Under the pieces are notes generated by a model. It saw nothing but the letters and a program-made list of their open reading frames with translations. It had not been told where the DNA came from and did not search any database. A DNA stretch of 64,000 nucleotides from Rebecca billardiae RCC1528 (Eukaryota > Haptophyta), in the NCBI GenBank assembly GCA_965240325.2, contig OZ251241.1:1-64000 (forward strand), written 5' to 3'. The position numbers and the translations under genes are program-made. Positions 47,149-59,992 of the stretch are shown piece after piece (position 1 is the first letter of the stretch; the number at the start of each line of letters is the position of its first letter).

Positions 47149-47643
47149 GGCGGGCGGCGGGCGAGCTCGCTCTGGGCCTCGCCCAGCTTCCACTTCTTGG
47201 CGCCGAGCCGGAGGGATCTGCCCACCGGACCGGCACGGCCGCGCACCCTCAGCGCGCACGATTGTACATATTCCGGCCTTTGACTGTACACTCAGCGCCG
47301 CGGAAAGTGTCGCATGACAGTCATGGTCGTCATACTGATTCCCACTCCCCCACGGTCAGAGCGAACGATGGAGTCGTACACTGCTGCTGAAGGGGCACGG
47401 GCGCTGGGCAGGGCGACGACATATACTCATACCATGTACGGGCCGTATACGGCCCGCGCGCAGCGTATTACCATGCGAGCGCGCTGATGATGATTCAGCA
47501 CTGAGCGCTGATATATTATTATATGATGAATGATGATGATCGATTAGATATATATATATGAATATAATAATGAAGATCACCGACAGACTGAGTGACAGCG
47601 CGGCCCGGCGGCTACACTATTCACTAACACTCACGCTTACACT
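47149..47643. other. Intergenic, nothing recognised
   Basis: This region lies downstream of the giant membrane-protein gene. It is AT-rich at 47505-47565 and contains no gene. Confidence 0.45.
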
Positions 47644-50600
47644 TTACAGCGGCGTGCACGTGCCGCACGCGCCGTCCGCGCCCGTGCAGAAGCCGATCTT
47701 GTTGTCGCCATCGATGCACAGGTGGCGCACCGAGCCGTCGCGCGTCGCGGTGTGCACGACGGGCCCGGTGAGCGTGATCGCGTCGGTCGACACGACGAGC
47801 TCGGACGCGCCCGCGGCGATCTCGACCGAGCCGGGTGCGCCCGAGGTGCTGCCGCCGGCGCTGAGCAGCACGCTGCCGCCCGCGCCCGAGTCGGACGAGC
47901 CCGCGGCGATCGTCACGTCGCCGCCGTCGCCCGAGGTCGCGGCGGAGCCGGCGGCCAGCTCGACGTCGCCGGCGTCGCTCGTCGCCGCCGAGCCCGAGCT
48001 GAGCTTGAGCGCGCCCGCGCCGCCCGCGCCCGTGGTCGAGCCCGCGCGCACGTTGACGGCGCCGCCCGCGCCGTCCGCCGCCGCGCCCGCCTGCACGGCG
48101 ACGTCGCCGCCGTCGCCCTGGTACGCGGCGCCGCCGTGCAGCATGAGCGAGCCGCCGTCGGCCGAGGTGCCCTCGAACGAGGGCGCGGCGGCGAGCACGA
48201 TGTCGCCCACGTCCGAGGCGTTGGTCGCGTTGTCCTTGACCGCGTTCAGGTTGACGCCGCCGACAAAGTCAAAGGTGCCGGTCTCGATGATGAGCCGGTC
48301 CGCCTCCACGTCGCCCGCCGCCGAGCCGACCTCGCCGCCCCCGATCTTCTCCCACTTGCCCGCGGCGCACACGACGGTCACGCCCGAGAAGCCGCCGTAG
48401 ATCGGGAAGACGTTGGCGCCGATGCGCGCCTTGTTGGCGGCCGTGCGCGCGGCCGTGGGCAGCTCGGGGCCGAAGATCTCGCGAGAGCCGTCGTGCGCGT
48501 ACACGGGCGTGGCCACGTCTGCGCGGCGCGCAGCGCGCGCGCAGCGGGCGGGGGCGAGAGGCGCGGCGCGGCGTGAGCGCGCAGCGGGCGCGCGCGGCGC
48601 GCGGCGGCGTGCGCGCGCGCACCGTCGTCGCCGAGCGCGGTGATCGAGAGCACCACGCCCGCGTTGGCCTCGGCGCAGCTCGGCGTCATGAGCGTCACCC
48701 AGCTGCAGCCGTCGAGCACGGCGGCGGTGGTGTTGACGAGCACGACCGAGAACGGGTCGGCGCTCGTGTCGAGCGAGACGACGCACGAGGCCGCGAGCGA
48801 GGTGGGCAGCACGTCCACGCGGTGCCGCGGCAGGCCCATCGCGCCGCCAAACCGGATCGAGTCCGCCCCGTCGGCGCCGAGCACGACGTCGCCGTGCACC
48901 TCCGCGCCGCCCGAGATGTGCGCGCCCATCGAGGCGGAGAGCGCGCCGCCCACGGCGAGGTGCGAGCCGACGTGCGCGCTGCCGCCGACGCTGAGCGTCT
49001 CGAAGAGGCGCACGTGGTCGGTGAAGTTGGACGCGGCGCTCACGAGCAGGCTGCCGCCAATCGAGGCGCCGCCGTTGAACGCCGTGTCGCCCGAGACGCT
49101 GAGGCCGCCGGCGAGGTCGAGCAGGTCGGCGGACGCGTCCCAGTGCACGTACGCCGCGCCCGACGTGCCGTACGCCGTGAGGTCCGCGCCCGCGCTCGCC
49201 GAGCCCGCCTCGACGCCGCCGCCAAACGCGCCGGGGCCGTCGGCGCGCACCGCGCCCGTCGCGCTGAGCGCGCCGCTCAGGCTGACGTCGCCGCTGAGCG
49301 AGACAGCGCCCGTCACGCCGAGCGCGCCGTTGAGCGCGAGGGCGTTCGTGTTGAAGTCCCACGCCACGTGCGAGCCCGGCGCCGCGCCGAACGCCTTGAA
49401 GTCGTGCCCGCTGCCCTCGGAGCCGAGCGTGAGGTCGCCGCCGACCGCCACGTCGGCGGAGAAGGCGGAGAGGCCCGTCACAGAGAGCGACGAGGCGATG
49501 GTGACGGTGCCGGCGATGGTGACCGCGCCGTCGAGCGCCGTCGCGCCGCTCACCTCGATGTCGCCCGTCACGTCCACGTCGCCGAGCAGCGCCACGTCGC
49601 CGCTCACCGACACGGCCGCCGTCACGTCGAGCACGTCGCCCGCAAACGAGACGGACGAGCCGGGGCTGGCGCCGTGCAGGGTCACGTCCGAGCCGGCGCC
49701 GTCCGCGCCGACGGTGAGCGCGCCGCCGATGGTCGCGCCGCCGCTGACCGTCGCGGCGCCGCCGACGCTCAGCCCCGCGCCCACGCTCGCCGCGCCGCCG
49801 ATCGTCGCGCCGCGGCTGACCGCCGCCGCGCCGCGCACGTCGAGCGTGTTGGTGGTCGACTCCCACTTGGCGAACGAGCCGGCGGCAGAGCCGTGCAGCG
49901 TCACGGCCGAGCCCTCGGCGGGCTCGCCGACGGTGAGCGCGCCGCCGACGGCGAGGGAGGAGGCGAGCGTGGCGGCGCCGCTCACGTCGATCGCGCCGTT
50001 CAGCTCCGTCGGGCCGACGATGCTCATCTGGCCGATCACGTCCACGTCGGAGGTGACGGTGAGCGTGTTGAGCGCGTACCGCACGGACGAGCCCGCGGCC
50101 ACGCCGTGCAGGGTCACGCCCACGCCCGCGCCGGGCGCGCCGGTGGTGAGCGCGCCGGTGATGGTGGTGGCGCGCAGCGCGGACGCGCCGGTGACGGAGA
50201 GCGAGCCCGCCGTCGCCGCGCCCGAGACGCTCGCGGAGCCGGTGATCGTCGTCGCGCCGCGCAGCGCGGTCGCGCCCGCGACGGTGAAGGTGTCGGTGCC
50301 GGGCGCCCAGCGCGCAAACGAGCCGCTGCTCGCGCCGTGCGCGAGGAGGGTGACGCCCGCCTGGCTGGCGCCGAGCGTGACGTCGCCGTTGAAGGTGACC
50401 GGCCCCTGCGGCGTGAACGCGCCCGAGACGCTCAGGTCGCCGTCCACCGCCGTGTCGCCGTTGAGGAACGTCTGCCCGTTCTGGTCGAGCTCGCCCGAGA
50501 TGGAGAGCGCGTTCTGCGACGCGTCCCACTGCACAAACTTGCCCGCCTGCGCGCCGTAGAGCAGCACGTCGAAGCCCGCGGCGTTGCGGCCGAAGGTGGC

Positions 50601-53600
50601 GCCGCGGCGCACGTTGAGCGCGCCGTCGACGAGCTCGAGGTCGCCCACCACGCTCAGGTCGCCGTCGATGTCCGAGTCCCCGCCGACGGACATGCCATTG
50701 TTGAGCACGTCCAGGTGGCCGGTCAGCTCCCAGTCGCCCACGACGCGGTGCGCGTTCGAGCCGGCGGGCGCGAGGAACTGGATGGTGCCGTAGACGTCGA
50801 GGCGGTTGGCGTCCTCGACCCACTCCATGAAGAGGCCCGGCTGGTTGCCGTACAGCGTCACCGTGAAGCCCGCGCCGTTCTCGCCCACCGTCAGGTCGCC
50901 GCCGACCGAGAGCTCGTTGCCGACGCTGAGCGAGCGCGCCACCTGCAAAGAGTTTGAGAAGGCGGCGGCGCCGCCCACGTCGAGCGAGCCGACGACGGTC
51001 ATGTCGCCGTCGCACGCGAGCGAGCCCTGGATGGAGAAGTCGCCGGTGAACGACGCGTCGCCCTCGATCACCAGGTTGTCCGTCGTCTGCAGCTGCCGGC
51101 GCGACGGGTCGTGCACGAGGCCGCCGTCCGTCTTGACGTACTCGCTCGGGCGGCGCAGCGCGACACGCTGCGCGCGCTCCTCGTCCGTCTCGTCGCGCAG
51201 CTCGCCGTCCTCCGCGAGGAGCTGGCGGCGGCGGCGCGCGCCGGTGATGGAGAGGGTGCCCGTGACGGTGAGGTCGTTGAACGTCGCCGCGCCCGTCATC
51301 GCCATGTCGCCCGTCACGGTGAGCAGCCCCGTGTGCTCAAAGTCGCCGCGCGAGCGCACGTCGCGCGTGTTGAGGATGAGCGCGTCCGCGTCGTAGTCCC
51401 ACTCGAGGTACGAGCCGGCCGTCGCGCCGTAGAAGCGCACGTTGTGCCCCGCGTCGTCGACGCCGACGTTGAGCTCGCCGCGCAGCGTCGTCGCGCCCGT
51501 GAGCGAGAGGTCGCCCGTCGCGACGATGTTGCCCTCCGTCTCGATGTCGCCGATCACGGTGAGGTCGCCCGTCTGGTCGATGCCGCCAAAGATGGTGAGC
51601 ACGTCCGCAGACCACTCGAGGTACGAGCCGGGGAGCGCGCCGAAGAGCTTGGTGGCGTGGCCCGAGCCGGCCGAGCCGCTGGTGAGCGAGCCGCGCAGCA
51701 GCGTCGCGCCGCGCAGCGTCGAGCCGCCCGTCACCTCGAGCGTGCTCGAGAGCGTCGCCGCGCCGCCGACCGCGAGCGTGCCGCCCAGCGCCGAGGCGGC
51801 GCTCACCGAGAGCGCGCCCGTGATCGCGAGCCGGTCCTGGTCCTCGTCCCAGAGCAGCTGCGAGCCCGAGGTCGAGCCGTAGAGGCGCACGTCGTGCCCG
51901 CCGCCCGCCGCGCTGCCCACCGTGAGCGTCGAGTCGACCGAGACCGCGCCGTTGAGCACGGCCGCGCCCTCGGCGGTGAGCGCGCCGCCGAGCACGTTGA
52001 AGCCGCCCTCCGCGCTCACCGACGGCCCCGAGAGCACAACGTCGCCGACGACGCGCAGCGTGTCGTCCGACGCGTCCCACCAGAGGTACGAGCCGGAGGA
52101 GGCGCCGTACGCGCGCAGGTCGGCGCCCGCCTCGTCCGCGCCGATCGTCGTCGCGCGCGCGATGCCGACCGTCGAGTCGAAGCTGGCCGCGCCGCCGACG
52201 GCCAGGCTGTCGCCGAGCGTGGCGGCGCTCGAGACGTCGAGCGCCGCGTCGATCGAGAAGCTCGAGCCGCTCGCCGAGACGTCGCCGGCGATGGTGACGG
52301 GGCCGGTCGCGTCGAGCTCGCCCCTGAGCTCGAGCTTGTTCGTGTTCCAGTCCCACAGCGCGTACGACGCCGGGTTAGCGCCGTACAGGTAGAGGTCAAA
52401 GCCCGAGCCGGGGGTGCCGACGCGCACGTTGCCCGTCACCTGCACCGCGCCCGTGATCGCGGTCGCGCCCGTCACCGAGACGGTGGCGGCGGAGACGACG
52501 ACGTCGCCGGTGAGCGTGAGGTCGCCGGTGAGCGTGAGGTCGCCGGCGAGCGAGGCATCGCCCGTGACCGAGAGCGCGCCGGCGATCGACGTGGCGCCCG
52601 TGATGCTCGTCGGCGCGGCGACGGCGAGCGCATCCGACGCAAACTCGAGCGAGACGCCCGCGCTCGCGCCGTGCAGGATCACGTCGTGGCCCGCGCCGTC
52701 CGCGCCGACGGTGAGCGCGCCCTGCAGCACGGACGCGCCGCTCATCGACAGGCCGCCCGCGCCGACGATCACGCCGCCCGCCGACAGCGCGCCGCCCACG
52801 CTCACGTCGGCCGAGACGCTCGCGCCGCCCTGCAGCTGCAGCTCGTCGTCCGAGGCCGCCCAGCGCAGGAAGGAGCCCGCGCTCAGGCCGTCGAACGTCA
52901 CGTCGTGCCCGCTCACGCTGAGCGCGCCGTCGACGGCGAGCGCGCCGCCGAGGCTCGACGCGCCGCTGACCGCGAGCGCGCCGCTCAGCGTCGTGGGCCC
53001 CGTCACGCCGAGCGCGCCCGTCTGCGCCACGTCGCCCTCGATGGTGAGCGTGTCGGCCGCGTACACGATGGCCGAGCCGGCCGACGCGCCCAGCAGCGTG
53101 GTCGTGCGGCCGGCGCCCACGCTCAGGTCGCCGTCGAGCGTGGTCGCGCCGCTGAGCGTGCTCGCGCCCGAGACGGCAAGCGCGCCGCCGAGCGCCACGT
53201 CGCCGCTCACGCCCATGCCGCCGCTCAGCGCCGCGTCGCCCGTGAGCTGCAGGGCGCCCTTGACGTCGAGCGTGTCCGTGTCCTCGTCCCACAGCAGGTA
53301 CGAGCCCGAGGAGCCGCCGTACGCGCGCAGGTTGTGGCCGGCGCCGCCGTCCGCGCCGAGGGTGAGCGAGCCGCTCAGGCCGACGTCGCCCGTGATGCTC
53401 GCGCCGCCGGCGGCGCTGAGCGCGCCGCCGACGCTGAGCGCGCCCGTGGTCGACGCGTCGCCGCCGAGGGCCGTGCTGCCGAGCACGCGCAGCGCGTTGG
53501 CGCCCGCGTCCCACTGCAGGGACGAGCCGCTGCTGAGGCCGTTGACGCGGAGCGAGGCGCCCACGCCGACCGCGCCGATCGTCGTGTCGCCGCCCACGCT

Positions 53601-56600
53601 GAGCGCGCCGTCGACGTCCGCGCCGAGCGCGACGGCGAGCGCGCCGCCGAGCGTCGCCGTGCCGCCGAGCGCGAGGCCGCCGCTCGCGGCCAGCGTGCCG
53701 GGCGAGCCCGAGACGGAGAGGCTGCCGTCGACGGACACGTCGGCGACGAGCGAGGCGGAGCCCTGGAGCTGCAGCGTGTTGGTGTTCTGGTCCCAGCTCA
53801 GGTGCGAGCCCGGCGCCGCGCCGTGCAGCACCACGTCGTGCCCGCTGCCGTCCGCGCCGACGGTGAGCGTGTCGAGCGCGGTGAGCGTGCCCTCGAGCGT
53901 GGTCGCGCCCGCGAGCACGACAGAGCCCGCGTCGACGTGCAGGTCGCCGACGACGGAGGTGGTGGCGGCGGTGAGCGAGATGGCGTCGCCGTCGACGGCG
54001 AGGTCGCCCGACACGGCGAGGTCGCCGACGATCGCCGACGCCCCCGTGATCGACACCGTCGCCGTCACGTCGAGCGCGTCGCCCGACAGCTGCACGCTCG
54101 CGCCGCCCGAGCCGTGCAGAGTCACGTCCACGCCCGACCCGGACGCGCCCACGGTGAGCGGGCCGGTGATGGCGACGGCGCCGCCGCCGAGCGTGGCGCC
54201 GGCGGTGGTGGTGAGCCGGCCGCCCACGCTCGCGGCGCCGCCGATCGTCGCCGTGCCGCTCACCGTCGCGTCGCCGCGCAGCTCGAGCGCGTCCGCGTCC
54301 GCGTCCCAGCGCAGGTGCGAGCCGCTCTCGGAGCCTTGGAAGAGCACGCCCCCGCCCGAGACGGACAGCCCGCCCGAGGCGATGGAGACGTCGCCGGTGA
54401 GGGTCGAGGGCGCGTTGACGGCGAAGGCGCCCGCCGAGACCGACACGCCCAGCGGCGTGTCCACCTCGAGCTTCCCCTCAATCATCGTCGCCGAGCGCAC
54501 GGTGAGCTGGTCGGCCGCGTACTCGAGCGAGGAGCCCGCAGAGGCGCCGTGCACGCGCAGGGGGACGCCCGCGCCCGCGCCGCCGAGGGTGACGTCGCCG
54601 CCGAGGAGCGTGGAGGGCCCGGTGAGCGTGATCCCGCTCGCCGCCGACACCTCGACCGACACGTCGTCCGCCGACGCGAGCGTCACCGAGCCCGCGCCCG
54701 TCGAGCCGCGGCCGCCGCGCAGCGTGACGGAGCCGCCGAACGAGCCGAGCGAGCCGTCCACGTCCGCGCCGCGCACGACCACGTTGCCGCCGGTGGTGCC
54801 GGTGGCGTCGGCGGGGGACTGGCCGGCGATGACGAGCTGGGAGGTGGGCGAGGTGGACGTCGTCGCGGCCGGCGTGAGCAGCACGCGCTCCGTGCCGTCG
54901 CCCAGCTCCACCGTGCCGGACGCGGGCGCGACGCGCACGGGCGCGCCCTCGGCCGAGCTGAGCGCGGTGCCCGCGCTCAGCGAGAGGCCGCCGCCCGGCG
55001 CGTCGACGGTGATGGCGTTGGTGGCGCGCAGCTCGAGCGCGTCGGCGTTGGTGATGCGCGGCACGGTGAGCACGCCCGCCTCGCTCAGCGAGAACGTGCC
55101 CGCCGCGTTGAACATCGACGTGCCCAGCTCGACGCCGCCGTCTCCGACTGAGAGCAGCGTCGCGCTCTGGTCTGACGCGAGGAAGGCCACGGTGCCGGCC
55201 GCGCCGCTGCCCTGGCCCGAGCCGGCCATCAGCAGCACGTCGCCGCCGTTGGCGTTGGTCGAGCCGACGCCGGCGTCGCCCGCGCGCAGCAGCAGCTCGC
55301 CGCCGTCCGTCTGGAACGCCGACGTCGCCGCGTCCGAGCCCGCCTGCCCCGCGAGCGTCGTGCGCGTCGGCTCGGCGCTCGCCGGCGGCCGGCCGAGCGT
55401 GGCCGCGCTCGCGCCGTCGCCCACGCGCACCTCGTGGCTGCCGGCGGAGTCGAGCGTGAGCGGCGTGGCCGCGCCGGCGGCGGCGGTGATCGTCGCGCCC
55501 GCCGAGAGCGTCACGCCCGCGTCCGCCGCGACGTCCACGCCGCCGCCCGCGCCCGCCGCCTGCACGGACGGCGTGGCGACCGAGCCGCTCGCCGAGACGG
55601 TGCCGGCCGAGAGCGCCGCGGCTTGGAGCGCGCCCGTCGAGCCCGTGGCGACGATCTGGTCGCCGACGCGGAGGGTCTCGGCGGTGAGCAGCCCGCTCAC
55701 CTCGGTCTGCGCGGCGTCGCCGTTCACCGAGAACGCGACGAGCGGCTCGCCGCCCTCGCTCGCCAGCGAGAGCGACGAGCCCTGCAGCACGAGCCCGCCC
55801 GCAAAGGTGGCCAGCCCGTCCACGCGCAGCTGCCCGCCCACAGAGAGGACGGCCGACGACGGGCCGTCGAGCGCGCCGGCGGAGAGCACGGGGTTGCCCG
55901 CGGCGGTGGTGACGTCGAGGGCGTACGCGTCCACCTCGCCGTTCACCGCGAGCTGCGCCAGGTCCGCCGTCGTGCTGCCGCTGATCGTCACCGAGTCGAG
56001 CGTGGCGCCCGCGATCGTGCCGCCCGAGAGCGTGTGCGCGCCGAGGGAGAGGTCCGAGCCGAGCGCGGCGGCGGAGAGCGAGGCGACGCCCGAGAGGACG
56101 CCGCCGGGGGCGAAGGAGGCGCCGTTGACGAGGACGGCCTGCGCACTCGTGACCGAGAGCTCGCCCGCGCCGCTGTGCGCCAGCGCCGCGTCCTCCCCCG
56201 TGAAGCTCAGCTCGGAGCCCACCTGCGCGCTCGTGAAGGCGGCGGGCGCGGGCTCCTCCGCGCCAATCGTCACGCCCTCCATGCTGCCGCCCACCAGCGC
56301 GGCGTTGAGCAGCTCGTGGCCCGCGGCGTCGAGGTCGGCGGAGAGCGCGTCGACGGCGAGCGCGGTGGCCGAGAGCGTGGTGAACGCACCCGTCGCGCGC
56401 GTCGTGCCGCCGATCACCACGCCGTCCGCCGTGCCGCCCGAGAGCGCGGCGTTGCTCACAACCTGCGCGCCCGCGTCGAGCGGCCCGCCGAGCGTCTGCG
56501 CGCGCAGCGTGGTGAAGGAGGCGGCGGCGGGCGTGGTGCCGCCGATGGTCGCGGCGTCGATGGTGCCGGCGCTGATCGCCGCGGCGGACAGCGTCGCGCC

Positions 56601-59600
56601 GCTCGCGTCGATCGCGCCGCTGAGCTTGCTCGGCGCGAGCGTGCCGCCGCTGAGCGTTGCGCCGCTCTCGAGCTCGACGCCGCGCACGCCGCTCAGCTGC
56701 GCGTCGCGGAAGGCCACGCCCTCGACCGAGACGAAGCCGTTGGTCGAGGCGAGCGAGAGGGAGGAGGCGGCGGAGGCGGCGGTGTGCTCGATCCGCGCGG
56801 ACGCCGACGTGAACGCCACCGACGTCGGCACGCTCACCGAGCCGTCGGAGAAGGCGACGTCCTCGACGCGCACGCTGCCCTCCGCGCCCACGATGCGCGC
56901 GGGCCCAGACGTGAAGCGCAGCTGGCCCGACAGGTCGAGGTCGACGATGCCGGAGACGTCGTTGTCCGGGCTGAAGGAGATGTCGAAGATCTCGACGCCG
57001 TGGGGCGATTGCAGCTGCAGCGCGCCCTCCGTCTCGCCGAACGTCTGCGCGCCCGAGACGATCAGGTCGCCCGCCACCTGGAGGTCGCCGTTGGTGCTGA
57101 GCGTGCCCGTGGCGAGCATCGTGCCGTCGGGGCGGAGCTCGAGCACCTTGCGGCCCTCGAGGTTGGAGGAGCCGTCGGCCGGGCGGTAGACGAAGAGGCC
57201 CTGCGACGCCTCGGCCTGCCGCACCTCCCACCCGTCGTCCGCGTCCGTGCTCGCCGCGACCACGAGCGACGCGCGCCCCGGGCCGAGCACGCTCGCCGTC
57301 GCCGTGCCGGTGGGGAGCAGCGCGCCCACGGAGAGGGCGGCCGCGCCGTCCGAGCGCACTTCCAGCGCGCCCTCGACGCTCGCGCCGCCGCCGAGCTGGG
57401 CGGCGCCGTCGACGGCGAGCGACGCGCGGGCGCGCAGGCTCGAGAGGACCGTCGTCTCCCCGCCGCCCGACGCGCCCACGTGCACGCCCGCGCCGCCCGC
57501 GCCGAGCACGAGCGCGGCGTCGTCCGCGCCGTCGATGGAGTCGACGACCTGCGCCCCGTGCAGCTGCACGGCCGAGGAGGCCGCGCCGAGCCGCACGACG
57601 CCGGCGGGGGAGCCGGCGCCGCCGTCGAGCACGAGCGCGCCGCCGGCCACGTCGTGCGCCGCCTCGCCGCCGCGCAGCACCAGGTCGCCCGCCGGCTGGC
57701 GCTCGAGCGCCGCCTGGCCGCTGATCACGGTGGCGGAGGTTGCAGCCGAGGCGGTGCGCCCAATCTCAAAGTCGAGGCCGGCCGTGTGCGAGAAGGTGAG
57801 CTCGCCGATGGCGACGGAGGTGTCGTCCGCGTCGGAGGCGCCGTCCTGGAGAGCGCGCCCGCGCCGCGTGCCGTCCGTGCTCCCGCCGAGCGTCAGCGTG
57901 CCCGCCGTCGCGCGGATCGACGAGCCGGCGATGCTCACGTCGCCCGCGCTCACGCCGGCCGCGCCGACGACGAGGGCGCCGCCCGCGATGCTGAGCGTCT
58001 GCCCGCCCGCGTTGAGCGCGCTCGCGGTGAGCGCGGCTGCGCGGCGGCGGGCGGGGCGGGCGGGGCGCGCGCGGCGCGCGGGCGGGGGGCATGGCGTGAG
58101 GACGGGCTCGCGCGCGCGCAGCACGGCGGAGGCCGCGGCGGCGCGCGCGCGCGCCGTCCGCCGCGCGAGCGCGGTGCTGCTGTGCGCGCTCTCTCACCAG
58201 TGCTGAGCTCATTCTCGATGGTGACCGCGCCGCCGATGGTGACGGCGCCGCACCCCTGCTGCGCGCTGCAGTCGCGGTTGATGTTGATGCCCTGCCCGTC
58301 GCCCGAGCTCAGCCGCAGCGCGCCCGCCGACGCGATGCGCGCCACGTTGACCGTCTCCGCGTCGAGCGAGGCGCCTGTGCCGAGCGTGATGCCGCCGCCC
58401 TCGACAATCATCCGGCTGCCCGGGATCACGCGCACGGCCGAGTCGGACGCGGAGGAGATGACGAGGGCGGAGGCGGAGCCGACGCCGTCGGTGATGAGCG
58501 AGTGGCCCGAGCTGATCTCCAGGTTCGCCGCCGTCACCTGCACCGAGCCGCCCCCCGGCTCGAGCTTGATCGACTTGTCGGCCGCGGACGTGAGCTTGAG
58601 CTCGGACGCGCCCGTGATCTCCTCGGCGCGCACGGAGCCGATCACGTCCAGGTTGGAGGCGACCTGCGTCTGCCCGTCGCCGCCGGGGGCGAGGGTGACG
58701 TTGGCGCCCGTGCCCGAGATCAGCGAGAGCTTCTCGTTCGAGAAGAGGCTCGGCGCGCTCAGCTTGTCCACGTCGATGTTGGTCGTGGTGAAGCCGCCCG
58801 TCTGCGCGCGCACAGACAGACACACAGGCGCGCGCACACACGGCACGGCGCGGCGGCGCGGCGCGGCGGCGCGGCGCGGCGGCGCGGCGCGGCGGCGCGG
58901 CGCGGCGCAGGACGGCGCGGGCGGGCGTGAGCGCGCGTGAGCGCGCGCGGGCGGGCGCGGGCGCGCGCGCGGCGGCGCTTCCTCTCGGCGCGCGCCCCGC
59001 GCCCCGCCGCCCGCCCCGCGCGCCGCGCCGCGCACCGCGAGCGGCGTGATCTGGTAGACGGCGGAGATGATGACGCCCCCAAACACGAGGAACAGCGCGT
59101 CGTTGATCAGCAGCAGCAGGAAGACGGCGAGCATGAGCAGCCGGCGCGTGCGCTTGGCGTCCTTCTTGGAGGCCTCGAGGAACGGGGCGAGGCCGGGCGG
59201 CGGCGCGCCCGGCGGCCCGCCGCCCGCGCCGCCGCCGCCCTGCATGGGGAACTGCGTGCGCCCCATGCCGTCGCCCAGCCCGGCGTCAGGCATGCCCTCG
59301 GCCGCGCGCCCGGCGGCGGTCGGCGGCGCGTTGAGCGGCGGCAGGCGGTTGCCGCGCGGGCCCGCGTCGTCGAGGCCGGCGCGCGGCTTGGGCGGCTGGC
59401 GGAAGCCGCGCACGCCGCTCCCCGAGCCCGGCGTGTACGCGTCCGCCTCGCCCGGCCCGCCGCGGAAGCCGCGCGGCCCGGCCGCGCGCGCGCGCGCCTC
59501 GGCCTCCGTCATCTCGACCGGGCCGGTGTCGTTGCGGAACTGGCCCTGCTGCCGGCCCGCCTGGCGGCCGGTGCCGCCGCGCACGGTGCGCGCGCCCGGC

Positions 59601-59992
59601 GGCGGCGCGCCGCCCTCCGCGCCGCCCTCGGCCACGCGGTACGCGCCGCCCGGGTTGTTGCGCGAGCGCGACGCGACGCGCGGCGGCGGCGTGCCGACGT
59701 CCGCGCCGGGCGGCGCGCCGCCGTCGATGCCGGTGGACTGCGTCGGCGTGACTTGGGTGTTGTACGCGCGCGAGCCCGCGCGCCGCCCGCCGCGCGGCGC
59801 GGGCGCGCCCCCGCCCGCCGACGGCGGCGGCGTCTGTTCCGCCGAGCTTGTGGGCCGCAGCGGCTCGGGCGTCGAGCCGCCGCCGCCCGTGTTGGCCATG
59901 CCCTCCGGGCCGACGCGCGAGCGGTAGCCGCGCGCACCGCGCGGAGGCGCGCTCTCCTCGCCGCCGCCACCTTCGGGCGGCCGCTCAGACAT
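47644..59992 (-). CDS. Giant type II membrane protein with phage-virion-like repeats
   Basis: Predicted 3,949 residues from four exons: 59992-59036, 58801-58198, 58036-48623, 48518-47644. The introns (234, 161 and 104 nt) are GT-AG and all junction phases match. Residues 1-260 are Gly/Pro/Arg-rich and cytosolic. KRTRRLLMLAVFLLLLINDA and LFLVFGGVIISAVYQI form the anchor. The ectodomain has a first zone with motifs such as TIGGTTPAAASFTTLRAQ (about 54.6-58.8 kb). The second zone has about 22 units averaging 83 residues (49.1-54.6 kb), each centred on GxDVxLyGaxxGSyLxWD and L.V.G; one copy reads GHNVRFYGATAGSYLEWD. The C-terminus has a cysteine motif (HLCIDGDNKIGFC, GTCTPL). Basic sites RRGR (578-581) and RRRR (near 2790) interrupt the repeats. 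A long beta-rich surface fibre is likely; binding partner unknown. Confidence 0.87.
49110..54600 (-). repeat. About 22 coding repeats of a fibre-like unit
   Basis: Within exon 3 of the giant gene. Each unit encodes a variable L.V.G..(S/A)V.G ladder followed by GADGxGxDVxLHGxxxGSxLxWDxxTxxLxLxG. Copies are diverged at DNA level and average 249 bp. In about a third of units WD is replaced by other residues. Confidence 0.85.

Noticed and set aside
51111-57189. Very long open frames on the plus strand opposite the giant gene (over 1,300 and 1,500 codons)
   Set aside because: They are antisense shadows of GC-rich repeats: composition is Arg/Ala or Ser/Pro monotony, with no domain, membrane segment or start context. 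The minus-strand gene has matching splice phases and clear motifs.
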